A model generated the notes under the pieces. That model saw only the letters and a list, made by a program, of their open reading frames with translations, searched no databases and was not told the origin of the DNA. The translations under genes and the position numbers were made by a program. A stretch of 64,000 bases of DNA from Cellulosilyticum sp. I15G10I2 (lineage in GTDB: Bacteria > Bacillota > Clostridia > Lachnospirales > Cellulosilyticaceae): NCBI RefSeq assembly GCF_900095725.1, contig NZ_FMMP01000011.1, forward strand, positions 62,001 through 126,000, written 5' to 3'. This document shows, piece after piece, positions 1-8,436 of this stretch (its first letter is position 1; every line of letters begins with the position of its first letter).

Positions 1-162
1 GTAGTATGCGATACTAAGGCATTAGGAGCAGGCGAATTGCTGCAAGTACTTATTAATGCAAGTAAAGTAAATAGGCATCAGATGAATAAAGAAAATCATA
101 AGTCACTAAGTGAAATCTATGATCTGCAGGCGGCTAAATATTATCCTAAATCAAATCATTAA
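1..162 (+). CDS. C-terminal end of an unidentified protein (partial)
   Basis: An open frame enters from the left edge and ends at the TAA at 160-162, giving 53 residues (ending in KYYPKSNH). There is no in-frame stop, and a good ribosome site (GGGAGGGG) for the next gene follows at once, so this is most likely the tail of the preceding gene in the same operon. The visible part is polar and has no motif I recognise. Because the two following genes look like parts of a type IV pilus or type II secretion locus, it may be another pilus-assembly protein, but that is inference from context only. Confidence 0.6.
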   Translation, partial: VVCDTKALGAGELLQVLINASKVNRHQMNKENHKSLSEIYDLQAAKYYPKSNH

Positions 163-176
163 GGGAGGGGCACAAC

Positions 177-665
177 ATGCATCGAACGATTAAAATGTCA
201 ATGGGAGTGGGCGCATCTTCACTCATTATGATTTTTGTAGTACTGGCTACAGTTACACTGGCAACTCTGGCGCTAGGCACAGCTCACGCAGATTATAAAC
301 TTGCCATGAAGTCTGCTAAGGGTGTCTCACAATACTATAAAGCAGATAGCAAGGCGGAGGAAATGTTGGCACTTATTGATGAAGTCTTAAGATATACAGC
401 GGTAAGTAACCTTGAAAAAGAGTTTTTAGCAATCCCAGGGGTAGCCATAAAAGATACACAAGCAGATACTAAGAAAGACAGGCATATTGTTTATGAAGTA
501 CCCATAAATGACAGACAAATGCTAAGCGTAGTCCTAGGGGTTAATGAATCTTCTGAACAGGATCAGCTAAGCTATAACATCATAGCTTGGCAGGTAGTAA
601 ACAGTATAGAATGGGATTATGATGAAGGTGGACTTGGATTTGAAGATATCATAATAGAAGAGTAG
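177..665 (+). CDS. Membrane-anchored pilus-locus protein, unknown function
   Basis: 162 residues. A single hydrophobic segment at about residues 12-36, preceded by a short basic stretch (MHRTIKMS), is followed by a polar extracytoplasmic-looking domain with an acidic end. This is the layout of a minor pilin-like or PilX-like anchored protein, but I see no prepilin peptidase motif (G|FTLxE), so I do not call it a pilin. It starts 8 bases after GGGAGGGG and ends 2 bases before the GTG of the PilT-like ATPase, so the three genes are almost certainly one transcript. The function is inferred from neighbours; the family is not recognised. Confidence 0.7.
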   Translation: MHRTIKMSMGVGASSLIMIFVVLATVTLATLALGTAHADYKLAMKSAKGVSQYYKADSKAEEMLALIDEVLRYTAVSNLEKEFLAIPGVAIKDTQADTKKDRHIVYEVPINDRQMLSVVLGVNESSEQDQLSYNIIAWQVVNSIEWDYDEGGLGFEDIIIEE

Positions 666-667
666 GT

Positions 668-1732
668 GTGCAGAAGATGGATATAGAACAAATGTTTAAA
701 GACGCAGCCTTGCAAGAAGCAGCAGATATATTTGTAGTAGCGGGGCTGCCACTTTCATTTAAAATACACGGAAAGATTACATCTCAAGGGGTAGAGAAGT
801 TAATGCCAAAAGATACAGGAGAGATCATTCACGCCATCTATGCCCTTGCAGGAAGAGAGATTAATAAATTTTTGCAAGAAGGAGATGATGATTTTTCCTT
901 TTCTATCCATAACGTAGGACGGTTCAGAGTAAATGCTTATAAGCAAAGGGGATCAGAGGCTGCGGTTATTCGTGTCGTAAAGTTTGAACTCCCTGATGTG
1001 AGTAAACTCAAAATCCCACAAGAAGTTATTAGCTTACATCAAAAAACAAAAGGGCTTATTTTAGTAACAGGCCCCGCAGGGAGCGGTAAGTCTACCACCC
1101 TTTCTTGTATTATAGATAAAATTAATAAAACACGCAGCTGCCATGTGATCACTTTAGAAGATCCTATAGAATTTATACATAAACATGATAAGAGTATTGT
1201 AAGCCAAAGAGAGATTACAACGGATACCAGCAGCTATGTACAAGGACTAAGGGCGGCTCTTCGAGAATCACCGGATGTTATTTTGCTTGGAGAAATGAGG
1301 GATTTTGAAACGATTAATATTGCAATGACAGCAGCAGAAACAGGACAATTAGTACTTGCGACACTGCATACGCTAGGGGCTGCTAATACAATAGACCGTA
1401 TCATAGATGTATTCCCACCCAGCCAACAGCAGCAGATTCGGATACAGTTATCAATGGTACTGCAGGCCGTGGTCTCCCAGCAGCTTATTCCCACTTTGGA
1501 AGATGCATTGGTACCTGCGTTTGAAGTGATGTTTGTAAATAGCGCCATTCGTAATATGATAAGAGAATCTAAGGTACACCAGATTGACTCAGTGATCTAT
1601 GCTTCTGCTGAGGAAGGGATGAGAAATATGGATGCCAGCATATTAAAACTCTATCAGAGCGGTGTTATTTCAGCAGATCATGCAAAGTTTTATAGTACAA
1701 ATTATGAGACAATGTGTAAGAAGGTAAGATAA
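668..1732 (+). CDS. pilT: PilT-type retraction ATPase of a type IV pilus / type II secretion family
   Basis: 354 residues, the usual PilT length. An N-terminal PAS-like domain (1-100) is followed by the RecA-like ATPase: Walker A GPAGSGKST (about 135), Asp box ITLEDPIEFIH (about 165), Walker B VILLGEMRD (about 205) and His box LATLHT (about 235). These hexameric ATPases disassemble pili and drive twitching. The start could be the GTG at 668 or the ATG at 677 (MDIEQMF, closer to family starts); neither has a strong ribosome site. PilT proteins normally carry AIRNLIRE, seen here as AIRNMIRE. Partner genes (pilB, pilC, pilins) must lie to the left of the window. Confidence 0.9.
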   Translation: MQKMDIEQMFKDAALQEAADIFVVAGLPLSFKIHGKITSQGVEKLMPKDTGEIIHAIYALAGREINKFLQEGDDDFSFSIHNVGRFRVNAYKQRGSEAAVIRVVKFELPDVSKLKIPQEVISLHQKTKGLILVTGPAGSGKSTTLSCIIDKINKTRSCHVITLEDPIEFIHKHDKSIVSQREITTDTSSYVQGLRAALRESPDVILLGEMRDFETINIAMTAAETGQLVLATLHTLGAANTIDRIIDVFPPSQQQQIRIQLSMVLQAVVSQQLIPTLEDALVPAFEVMFVNSAIRNMIRESKVHQIDSVIYASAEEGMRNMDASILKLYQSGVISADHAKFYSTNYETMCKKVR

Positions 1733-1746
1733 CAGCATAGGATTAA

Positions 1747-1784
1747 AGACCAGCAGGGGAATCATATGATTTCCCTGCTGGTCT
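1747..1784. terminator. Convergent hairpin between pilT and trhA-like gene
   Basis: A long perfect stem (GACCAGCAGGGGAA on the left arm) with a short AT loop lies between two converging genes. There is no clear T run after it on the plus strand and only TTTAAT on the minus strand, so it is a weak candidate for a shared terminator. Confidence 0.6.
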
Positions 1785-1808
1785 AAGTAATAAGTACTTT
1801 ATAATTGT

Positions 1809-2456
1809 TTAGAGCACATACCGCAGTACTGCCCAATAATGGCAAGCACTGCCTAACATAACAAAGATATGGAACAGTTCATGAAATCCAAATGCTTTGG
1901 AGATGTTAGGTTTTTTTAGTCCGTATATAATACCGCCTACTGTGTACATAATACCGCCGAGTGCCAGAAAGAAGAAGCCGCCAAAGGACAAGGAATGATA
2001 AAGCGGTTTAAGCGCAAATAAAGCAATCCATCCCATGCCTATATACAAAAAGGTAGAGAGCCATCTAGGCATAGTGATCCAGCATATCTTAAGGGTGATG
2101 CCAACAAGTGCCAGCGTCCAAACGGTAACGATAATGCCCCACTTCCAGATACCTGTTAAAGAAAGCAGGCAAAAAGGGGTATAGGAACCTGCTATTAATA
2201 TAAAAATCATGGAATGGTCCAATTTCTTTAGTCTTAAAAGCACCGTATCTGTTGTCTTAACTAAATGATAGATACCACTTGTTGTGTATAATAAAACGAG
2301 ACTTGTGCCAAATATAAGAATAGAAATGATAGCTGCTATACTAAAAGAAGTATTGCTTTTATAAGAAACAAGTAAAAAGAATGTACCTATGAGTGAGAGG
2401 GCGGCTCCTGTTAAATGAGTTAAAGCATTAATGGGTTCTCTGATATAACGTTTCAT
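1809..2456 (-). CDS. Hemolysin III family / TrhA-like 7-TM membrane protein
   Basis: 215 residues with about seven hydrophobic segments. The family hallmarks are present: an early INALTHLTGA stretch, the central HSMIFILIAGSYTPF motif and the C-terminal HELFHIFVMLGSACHY motif, whose histidines form the metal-like site of the PAQR/hemolysin III fold. The start is taken at the ATG at 2456 because AGGAGATG precedes it at good distance; an upstream in-frame ATG has no such site and would add a non-conserved tail. The name is historical: real haemolytic activity is doubtful, and relatives are linked to membrane lipid homeostasis. It is a single gene, convergent with pilT. Confidence 0.88.
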   Translation of the reverse strand: MKRYIREPINALTHLTGAALSLIGTFFLLVSYKSNTSFSIAAIISILIFGTSLVLLYTTSGIYHLVKTTDTVLLRLKKLDHSMIFILIAGSYTPFCLLSLTGIWKWGIIVTVWTLALVGITLKICWITMPRWLSTFLYIGMGWIALFALKPLYHSLSFGGFFFLALGGIMYTVGGIIYGLKKPNISKAFGFHELFHIFVMLGSACHYWAVLRYVL

Positions 2457-2620
2457 AAAATCATCTCCTAGTGTTAATATGTGGTTATTATTACTACTTA
2501 ATATTATATGTACAATATAACACAATGCATGCGTGTAAGTCAACGTAGTATAGAAGATAATTTTCTTGATTTTTAAAAGCGGGTTGTGTATGATGAATAT
2601 AAGAACGTAGGAGGGTGTAT

Positions 2621-3202
2621 ATGGAAGAAAAAAGTTTAAATGAGATTATAAGAGAATTGGAATTAAGCGAAAGTATAGAACTTAGCAGTATTCCAAATAT
2701 TGATCTTTATATGGATCAGGTTATTACACTTTTTGAAGACAAGCTCACACACACCAAAAGAAATAAGGCAGACAAGTTGCTTACTAAAACGATGATTAAT
2801 AATTACACTAAAGATAAACTTCTGATGCCGGCTGCTAAAAAGAAATATACAAAAGAGCATATTATCCTTATGATACTTTTATATGAATTAAAACACATTC
2901 TCACGATAGGTGATATTAAAGAGCTTTTTAGAGTGATTATTAAAGATGATAAAGTAGATGCTAAAAAGCTCAGCAGTATTTATCAAACCTATTTAAACTC
3001 TAAAATAAGAGCCATAGAAACTTTTGAAACTTCAGTAGAAGCCACAACTAAGGCCTTAAAAGAAGAAATAAGTAAGATGGATTTAGCGAATGATAAACAG
3101 ATAGAAAATATGCTGCTTGCTATTATGCTTACCGAAAAAGCAACATATTATAAGCGTTTAGCAGAAAAGATAATTGACGAGAAAATAGGCGCCAGAGAAT
3201 AG
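2621..3202 (+). CDS. DUF1836 family protein
   Basis: 193 residues, soluble and helix-rich. The N-terminal half has the DUF1836 pattern (D-x-Y-MDQ-x-x-x-x-FE near residue 30, then LTKTMINNYTKDKLL and KKKYTKEHIILMILLYELK at 65-100), which resembles a MerR-like winged-helix arrangement, so a DNA-binding role is possible but unproven. The ATG at 2621 is preferred because AGGAGG lies 7 bases upstream; a GTG inside that ribosome site is in frame but cannot use it. It is monocistronic, ending just before a hairpin shared with pckA. Confidence 0.75.
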   Translation: MEEKSLNEIIRELELSESIELSSIPNIDLYMDQVITLFEDKLTHTKRNKADKLLTKTMINNYTKDKLLMPAAKKKYTKEHIILMILLYELKHILTIGDIKELFRVIIKDDKVDAKKLSSIYQTYLNSKIRAIETFETSVEATTKALKEEISKMDLANDKQIENMLLAIMLTEKATYYKRLAEKIIDEKIGARE

Positions 3203-3250
3203 ATGACCTGGACGGATAAGGACAAATGGACATAAATATATATAGGCAAT

Positions 3251-3289
3251 AAAAAGAGTGGGGGATGAGATAATCATCTCCCACTTTTA
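3251..3289. terminator. Bidirectional terminator between DUF1836 gene and pckA
   Basis: AAAAGAGTGGG pairs with CCCACTTTT around an inner ATGA/TCAT stem; A and T runs on the two sides suit both converging genes. Confidence 0.75.
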
Positions 3290-3334
3290 ACGTGAAATAA
3301 AAAATTAGTCTTAGATGCGCGCTTGTAATGAATG

Positions 3335-5005
3335 CTAGTTAAATGAAGCCTCATGAGCTTCGCTAACCACTTTTTCTAAGGCAAAAAGAGCATCAGTTGG
3401 AAGTTTATCAAATCCACCTTTTTCAGTATCACGAGATTTAATATATAAAGCGCGGTCCTGCATGCGTTTTTGTAATTGATCGACATAGTTTATATCACTT
3501 AAATCAGGTACAAAGCCTTCGATTTCCATGATTTCAATATCAGAGAATGGTCCCCAAGGTTTAAATGATGCTTTATCTTCAACAATAGCTTCAAGTATGC
3601 CAAGTGTAATAGTTGGCGTTACTTTTTTGCCCATGAAATCGCCGGTATTTAAAATATAGCAGTCTACATTTCTTTTGGCTACCAGGGCTTTGAACTTATT
3701 ATAATCATCTGCTAGCGGATAAGTTCTGAACGGATTAGCATAAGGTTCAACGACTAACGCATTTGGATCTACGCCAGGAGCTAGTCTTTCTGCACTTGTA
3801 CGTTTGGTTGCAAGGGTAGCCCCCATTACAGAAGCAAGTTCTGAACCGCTTAATTTGAGTACTGGGGGAAGTGTAGGGTCCTTCATGAGCCAGAAGATTG
3901 CATTAACGGGTTCATCAAACTTATTCACCCGGTTTGGAGACCACAAGATAGATTTAACAGCGCGGCCGTTGCCGTTGCGGATATCTTCTGTAACAGGAAC
4001 AATTTTGCCTTCCGCATCAACAGTCGCACCGCAGTTTTGCATCGTAACAAGATATTTATTATCGTCACAGGTAAGAGGATAATCTTGTGTTTTATCAAAA
4101 TAAGCAGGTTCGAGGGCTACAGAAGAGCCGTTTTCAGTTGAGATAACAAAAGCATCGTCATGAAGAACAGTGATATCATATTTATCATTATGACGGGCGT
4201 GTGTAATCGTTGATTTGCCAGAACCGGAAAGACCGAATACTCCAGCAACAAAAGATCTGCCGCCTTCAAGATTGTAGCGTTTTTGTCCGCCGTGGCAGGA
4301 TGCATAACCATGGCGGTTAGCAAGTGCCCAGGCAAGGGTTAATGTACCTTTTTTATGTTCTCCAAAATACCTCATGCCTAAGATAGCTGCACAGTTATGA
4401 TCGGGATCAAAGAAGGTGAGACCCATTGGATGTTCTGGATGTGACCAGCTTGGATCTGAGAATATGTAGATATCACCTTCATTTGCAAGTTCTGTAGAGT
4501 TTGCATACATTATGGATACTTCTTCATTGATTGCCTGGAAGTTTAATAACCATGAATACATAATGTTTTCTTGGGTTTGTGGAATGCAAAGATGTGCTTT
4601 TACAGAAAAATCTTTGTCAAGACCTACAATAGATTGTGCGTGGTATAACTTTTTAGTGCGCGCTTGGTAAATAGCTTCACATATTTTTAAAGCATATTCT
4701 CCTGGATTAACGCCTGGTTCGCCCATGATTTTACGAGCTGCGGCGGCGCGTCCGCTTACGGCGCCATCATTGAAAAGAAGAATTTTGGTATCTTCATCAA
4801 GGCCTAGGAGGTCAGGTTTATAAACTGGCACATCTGTTACGACTGTACCAGGAGCATCTTTAGCTAGTTTGTAAGCTTCTTTTAATGAAGTTACAGGAAT
4901 TACATTGTTGCCATAAAAAGCAGTTTCGATCGTTGTACGGATTTGATTGAAAATAGGGTTGCCTGCACCGATGTCGGTTCTAATAAATCTTGCTTTTGTT
5001 GCCAT
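3335..5005 (-). CDS. pckA: Phosphoenolpyruvate carboxykinase (ATP)
   Basis: 556 residues. It interconverts oxaloacetate + ATP and PEP + CO2 + ADP; in anaerobes it often runs toward oxaloacetate. The kinase P-loop GLSGSGKST (about residue 245) is followed by the metal site HDDAF (about 280), and the substrate-side R-x-Y is visible near RTYPLADDYN (about 430). The start at 5005 is chosen because AAGGAGG sits 10 bases upstream; in-frame ATG further upstream lacks a site. It stands alone between a terminator and a 360-base AT-rich gap. The length fits the ATP-dependent family and not the larger GTP-dependent one. Confidence 0.95.
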   Translation of the reverse strand: MATKARFIRTDIGAGNPIFNQIRTTIETAFYGNNVIPVTSLKEAYKLAKDAPGTVVTDVPVYKPDLLGLDEDTKILLFNDGAVSGRAAAARKIMGEPGVNPGEYALKICEAIYQARTKKLYHAQSIVGLDKDFSVKAHLCIPQTQENIMYSWLLNFQAINEEVSIMYANSTELANEGDIYIFSDPSWSHPEHPMGLTFFDPDHNCAAILGMRYFGEHKKGTLTLAWALANRHGYASCHGGQKRYNLEGGRSFVAGVFGLSGSGKSTITHARHNDKYDITVLHDDAFVISTENGSSVALEPAYFDKTQDYPLTCDDNKYLVTMQNCGATVDAEGKIVPVTEDIRNGNGRAVKSILWSPNRVNKFDEPVNAIFWLMKDPTLPPVLKLSGSELASVMGATLATKRTSAERLAPGVDPNALVVEPYANPFRTYPLADDYNKFKALVAKRNVDCYILNTGDFMGKKVTPTITLGILEAIVEDKASFKPWGPFSDIEIMEIEGFVPDLSDINYVDQLQKRMQDRALYIKSRDTEKGGFDKLPTDALFALEKVVSEAHEASFN

Positions 5006-5365
5006 TAGAAAATCCTCCTTTAATAGTGCTAAAATGGTGTGGCACTGCATACCAAAAATGGTAAGTATTATGATAAAAAGAAAGTTATAAGTTGGGAAAT
5101 CCAATTCCCCCTCATTATAATTATCATCTTTTGAATTATAAAAGTCAATACAATTGAATAAAAAATTTTGAATATATAATAAAATTATATAATATATTAA
5201 ATAATTTTGAAAATATAGTGTTTATTGAATATAAAAATGAAAAAATTATATAATAATTAAAAAATCACAAAGGATATTTTGACTCTCAAGAGAAAATAGG
5301 GAGCTGAGGATACTCATAATCCGCTCAACAAGAGAATATATTTAAAAAAGGAAGGGGATGAATAG
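5006..5365. other. AT-rich intergenic region between pckA and aminotransferase gene
   Basis: This 360-base gap between divergent genes must hold both promoters. It is very AT-rich, with many AAAATTAT-type tracts. The only structured part is a small hairpin, TGAGGAT/ATCCGCTCA, at about 5303-5325 inside a run with more GC (5280-5335) just upstream of the aminotransferase. I see no known riboswitch consensus in it. Confidence 0.5.
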
Positions 5366-6676
5366 ATGAAAAAAGACAGAGATTATCGTATATTATTTAA
5401 TGGCATAGAAGTCCCTATACAATTAATAAGCGGAAAGTATGTTATTCCTATTAACTTTGATAATGCGGCAACCACTCCTCCTTTAAAAAAAGTTGATACT
5501 TTTATTTATGATAATCTTCTTTTGTATAGTTCGATTGGCCGAGGGGGACAAAAATCAGCTTATTGTACTGAGGCCTATGAACTATCAAGGCAAGAAATTT
5601 TAAACTTTTTTAACTTAACAGAGCAAGATGGTTATACCACCATTTATGTTAAAAATACAACAGAAGGATTGAACTTTCTTGCAAACATATTGTGCGGTCA
5701 TAAAATGGATAAAGTGCTTGCAACCCGTATGGAACACCATGCCAACGACCTTCCTTGGCGTATGGCAGCTCATACACTTTACATAGATGTGGATTATGAA
5801 GGTAAGCTCAATCTACAACACATTAAAGAAAAATTAGAGCGGGGACAAGGAACAATTAAGTATGTTACGGTAACAGCTGCAAGTAATGTGACAGGCTATA
5901 TCAATCCTATACATGATATCGCCCGTCTTGCACATCAGTACGGCGCTATGATTATAGTGGATGCAGCTCAGCTAGTGGCCCATAGACGTATTGATATGAA
6001 AGGCACTGGGAAAGATGATGCAATAGATTTTTTGGTATTCTCTGGTCATAAAATGTATGCACCATTTGGAAGTGGTGTAGTGATCGGATTAAAAGAAATA
6101 TTTGATAAGAAAAGTCCCTATTTAGTAGGAGGTGGCACTGTAACGGCCGTTTTTGATGATGATGTCTATTGGAAGAATACACCACAAAAAAATGAGGCTG
6201 GAACACCTAATTTTTTAGGGGCGATGTCTATTGTAGCGGCTATGATTGTCCTAAGCGAGATAGGATTTGATGAGATAAGCAGCCATGAAGAGCGCTTAAA
6301 ACAGCGCCTGTTAAGCGGCCTCGCACGTATTCCGCAAATCATATGCTATGGGGATTCAAAGGACAGTAACAGACTGGGAGTAGTCTCTTTTAACATAAGA
6401 GATATTCATTATGAGCGCATGGCACAACTGCTAGCTGATATAAGAGGTGTCGCTGTAAGAAGTGGTTGTTTTTGTGCGCAGCCGTATGTCGCACGACTTC
6501 TGGGGATTAGCAACGAAGAACGGTATCGGTATATGCTTAATAAAGATCTTAAGCTCCCAGGAATGTTAAGGGCAAGTTTGGGATTATATAATACAGAAGA
6601 GGAAGTAGATGAATTTTTAAATACGATAGAGCACATTATTAAATACGCTAAGGTAAAGGACAAATATATTTATTAG
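5366..6676 (+). CDS. Class V aminotransferase / cysteine desulfurase-like PLP enzyme
   Basis: 436 residues. The PLP lysine is in FSGHKMYAPFGSG (about residue 228); the cofactor aspartate is in IIVDAAQL (about 200), and FDNAATTPP marks the N-terminus of the fold (about 30). A cysteine in RSGCFCAQPY (about 370) sits where SufS/Csd-type desulfurases carry the catalytic Cys, so sulphur transfer is plausible. No IscU/SufU partner is nearby, and the substrate cannot be told from sequence. It is preceded by AAGGAAGGGG and is monocistronic, ending at a convergent hairpin. Confidence 0.85.
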   Translation: MKKDRDYRILFNGIEVPIQLISGKYVIPINFDNAATTPPLKKVDTFIYDNLLLYSSIGRGGQKSAYCTEAYELSRQEILNFFNLTEQDGYTTIYVKNTTEGLNFLANILCGHKMDKVLATRMEHHANDLPWRMAAHTLYIDVDYEGKLNLQHIKEKLERGQGTIKYVTVTAASNVTGYINPIHDIARLAHQYGAMIIVDAAQLVAHRRIDMKGTGKDDAIDFLVFSGHKMYAPFGSGVVIGLKEIFDKKSPYLVGGGTVTAVFDDDVYWKNTPQKNEAGTPNFLGAMSIVAAMIVLSEIGFDEISSHEERLKQRLLSGLARIPQIICYGDSKDSNRLGVVSFNIRDIHYERMAQLLADIRGVAVRSGCFCAQPYVARLLGISNEERYRYMLNKDLKLPGMLRASLGLYNTEEEVDEFLNTIEHIIKYAKVKDKYIY

Positions 6677-6690
6677 CATAATAGAAAATG

Positions 6691-6725
6691 GGGGGATAGG
6701 CTCTATGTTTTAGAGTTTATCCCCC
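6691..6725. terminator. Convergent terminator hairpin
   Basis: GGGGGATA pairs with TATCCCCC, with an inner CTCTA/TAGAG stem, between the converging aminotransferase and flippase genes. Confidence 0.7.
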
Positions 6726-6733
6726 GTTTGTAA

Positions 6734-8293
6734 TTACAAATAGCTTGCGATAAAGGAGCGTATAGATCTTCTTAGCCACTGCATATCAACAGGGGTAAGA
6801 CATTCAATTAAAAACAATAGAATGATATAAATAAGTGTGGATAGGGCAATGCTTATAATACATTGTATAAGAAGAGGCAGTGCATAGGTCGTTAAGCAGT
6901 TCATAAAATATTTTGAAAATAAAACAGAAGCTGTGGCAGCAATAGCTGGTTTTAAAATCCATTTTGAAACTTCAATATTAAGGTTGGCCGTTTCAAGTAA
7001 CCTATTAAAATTAAGAGAACAAGTTAAAGTATTACTAAGTATCATAATAGCCAAAAAAGCAGAAATACCTTTGATCGGAATCAAAAAATAAATCATACTT
7101 ATACGAAAGATAGAATCAATAATACTGTATTTTAGGCAGCTCATCTGCTTGCCAAGCCCTTTTAAGATACCGTCTGAAACCACCTCGATGTACATAAAAG
7201 GAACAATAAGAGCAAGGGTTTTAAGAATAGGGCCTATCTGTTCATTTTTATAGATAACAACACCTAGTTCCTGAGAATAACTCATGAAGATGCTCACGAC
7301 AAAGATACTTAATATAAAAGTAAAGTGTAAAACACGATGGGTAGTATGTCTAACTGTCTTATAGTGCCTAAGTGTGTTGGCTCTAGCTATTTCTGGGACA
7401 AGGGTTGTAGAGAATGCTGTAAGAAACGCTGCAGGAAAAAATAAAATAGGCAGTACCATGCCTTTTACCATACCATATAGACTCATAGAAGCTTCCTGAG
7501 TTGCACCAAACTTTCTAAGGCCTATAGGTATAAGTACATTTTCTAGAGACATAAACACAGAGCTGATATAGGCGATAGCTGCTACAGGGAGGGCTACACC
7601 TAATAGGCGAAGGAGTATGCCTTTTGCATCAGAAGAGGTTCTGGAAGCGACGCCATAGCGGCGATGATCAAGAATATAAAAAGTAAGCATATAACTCCAA
7701 GAAACCATTTCGCCTATAGTCATAGCGATCCCAATAGCCGCGTAGGCGTAAGCCAGACCACGAGGTGACCATAGGTTAACAAGGATCATGATAAGACCAA
7801 GTTTTACAAATTGCTCTAATACATCTGCACTGGCAGGTTTGATGACTCTTTTAACGGCATAAAAATAACCTTTAAAACATGAAGAGAGTGCCATAAAAGG
7901 AATACTAAGAGAAAGCATTCTAAGCCCCCAAGTAGCCCGAGGATCTTTTATAAAAATAAGGGCTATCTGAGGCGCATAAGTAAAAAGAAGCATACATATT
8001 AAAGAACTTAATAAACCGCCAAATAAAAAAACAATAGTCATTATTTGTTTTGCGCTTTCAAATTGCTGCCGGCTGAGTTCTTCAGCTACTAACTTAGAGA
8101 CAGAAACACTTATACCGGCAGAGGCAAAAATAACGGCCATAATATAAATGGACATAATAAGTTGATAAAGTCCCATGCCTTCAGGCCCTAAGGCATTAGA
8201 TATATAAACAATAGAAATCATCCCTACTGTTCTTGTTATAAAAGAAGTTGCAGTAAGTATCATTGTGTTTGCAATTAAACCTTGTGATTTCAA
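6734..8293 (-). CDS. SpoVB-like polysaccharide/lipid flippase (MOP superfamily, PST/MVF)
   Basis: 519 residues with about 14 hydrophobic segments and no soluble domain: the layout of MOP exporters such as SpoVB, MurJ and Wzx, which flip lipid-linked sugars across the membrane. The N-terminus (TATSFITRTVGMISIVYISNALG) and the EASMSLYGMVKGMVLPI stretch match the SpoVB/YtgP group. The start is unusual: the upstream ATG at 8308 overlaps the only ribosome site (GGAGGG), so the TTG at 8293, 7 bases downstream of it (MKSQGLIANT), is the better choice. It stands alone between hairpins. In spore formers SpoVB supports cortex peptidoglycan synthesis, but several paralogues exist, so the exact role is open. 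Confidence 0.85.
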   Translation of the reverse strand: MKSQGLIANTMILTATSFITRTVGMISIVYISNALGPEGMGLYQLIMSIYIMAVIFASAGISVSVSKLVAEELSRQQFESAKQIMTIVFLFGGLLSSLICMLLFTYAPQIALIFIKDPRATWGLRMLSLSIPFMALSSCFKGYFYAVKRVIKPASADVLEQFVKLGLIMILVNLWSPRGLAYAYAAIGIAMTIGEMVSWSYMLTFYILDHRRYGVASRTSSDAKGILLRLLGVALPVAAIAYISSVFMSLENVLIPIGLRKFGATQEASMSLYGMVKGMVLPILFFPAAFLTAFSTTLVPEIARANTLRHYKTVRHTTHRVLHFTFILSIFVVSIFMSYSQELGVVIYKNEQIGPILKTLALIVPFMYIEVVSDGILKGLGKQMSCLKYSIIDSIFRISMIYFLIPIKGISAFLAIMILSNTLTCSLNFNRLLETANLNIEVSKWILKPAIAATASVLFSKYFMNCLTTYALPLLIQCIISIALSTLIYIILLFLIECLTPVDMQWLRRSIRSFIASYL

Positions 8294-8390
8294 GAATATT
8301 CCCTCCATAACTTTAAATTTATTATATTTTAAGTATATGTGGACAATATTTTTTTAACACAACTTAGCACAAGCTATTTTTAACCTATCC

Positions 8391-8423
8391 AAAAAGCGTG
8401 AGGCCACCTAGGTCTCACGCTTT
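8391..8423 (-). terminator. Terminator of guaB
   Basis: Stem AAAGCGTGAGACC/GGCCTCACGCTTT with a T run on the minus strand, 14 bases after the guaB stop. Confidence 0.85.
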
Positions 8424-8436
8424 AATGTATAAAAAA

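Noticed and set aside
177-665. Type IV prepilin
   Set aside because: One N-terminal helix is present, but the G-F-T-L-x-E processing site and the Glu at +5 are not seen.
1809-2456. True haemolysin or toxin
   Set aside because: The hemolysin III name is historical; the 7-TM fold and conserved histidines fit the PAQR/TrhA membrane-homeostasis group.
3335-5005. GTP-dependent PEP carboxykinase
   Set aside because: The P-loop GLSGSGKST and the 556-residue length match the ATP-dependent family.
5280-5340. SAM-type riboswitch before the cysteine desulfurase-like gene
   Set aside because: CTCTCAAGAG resembles the start of the SAM-I consensus, but the following conserved stems and the terminator are missing.
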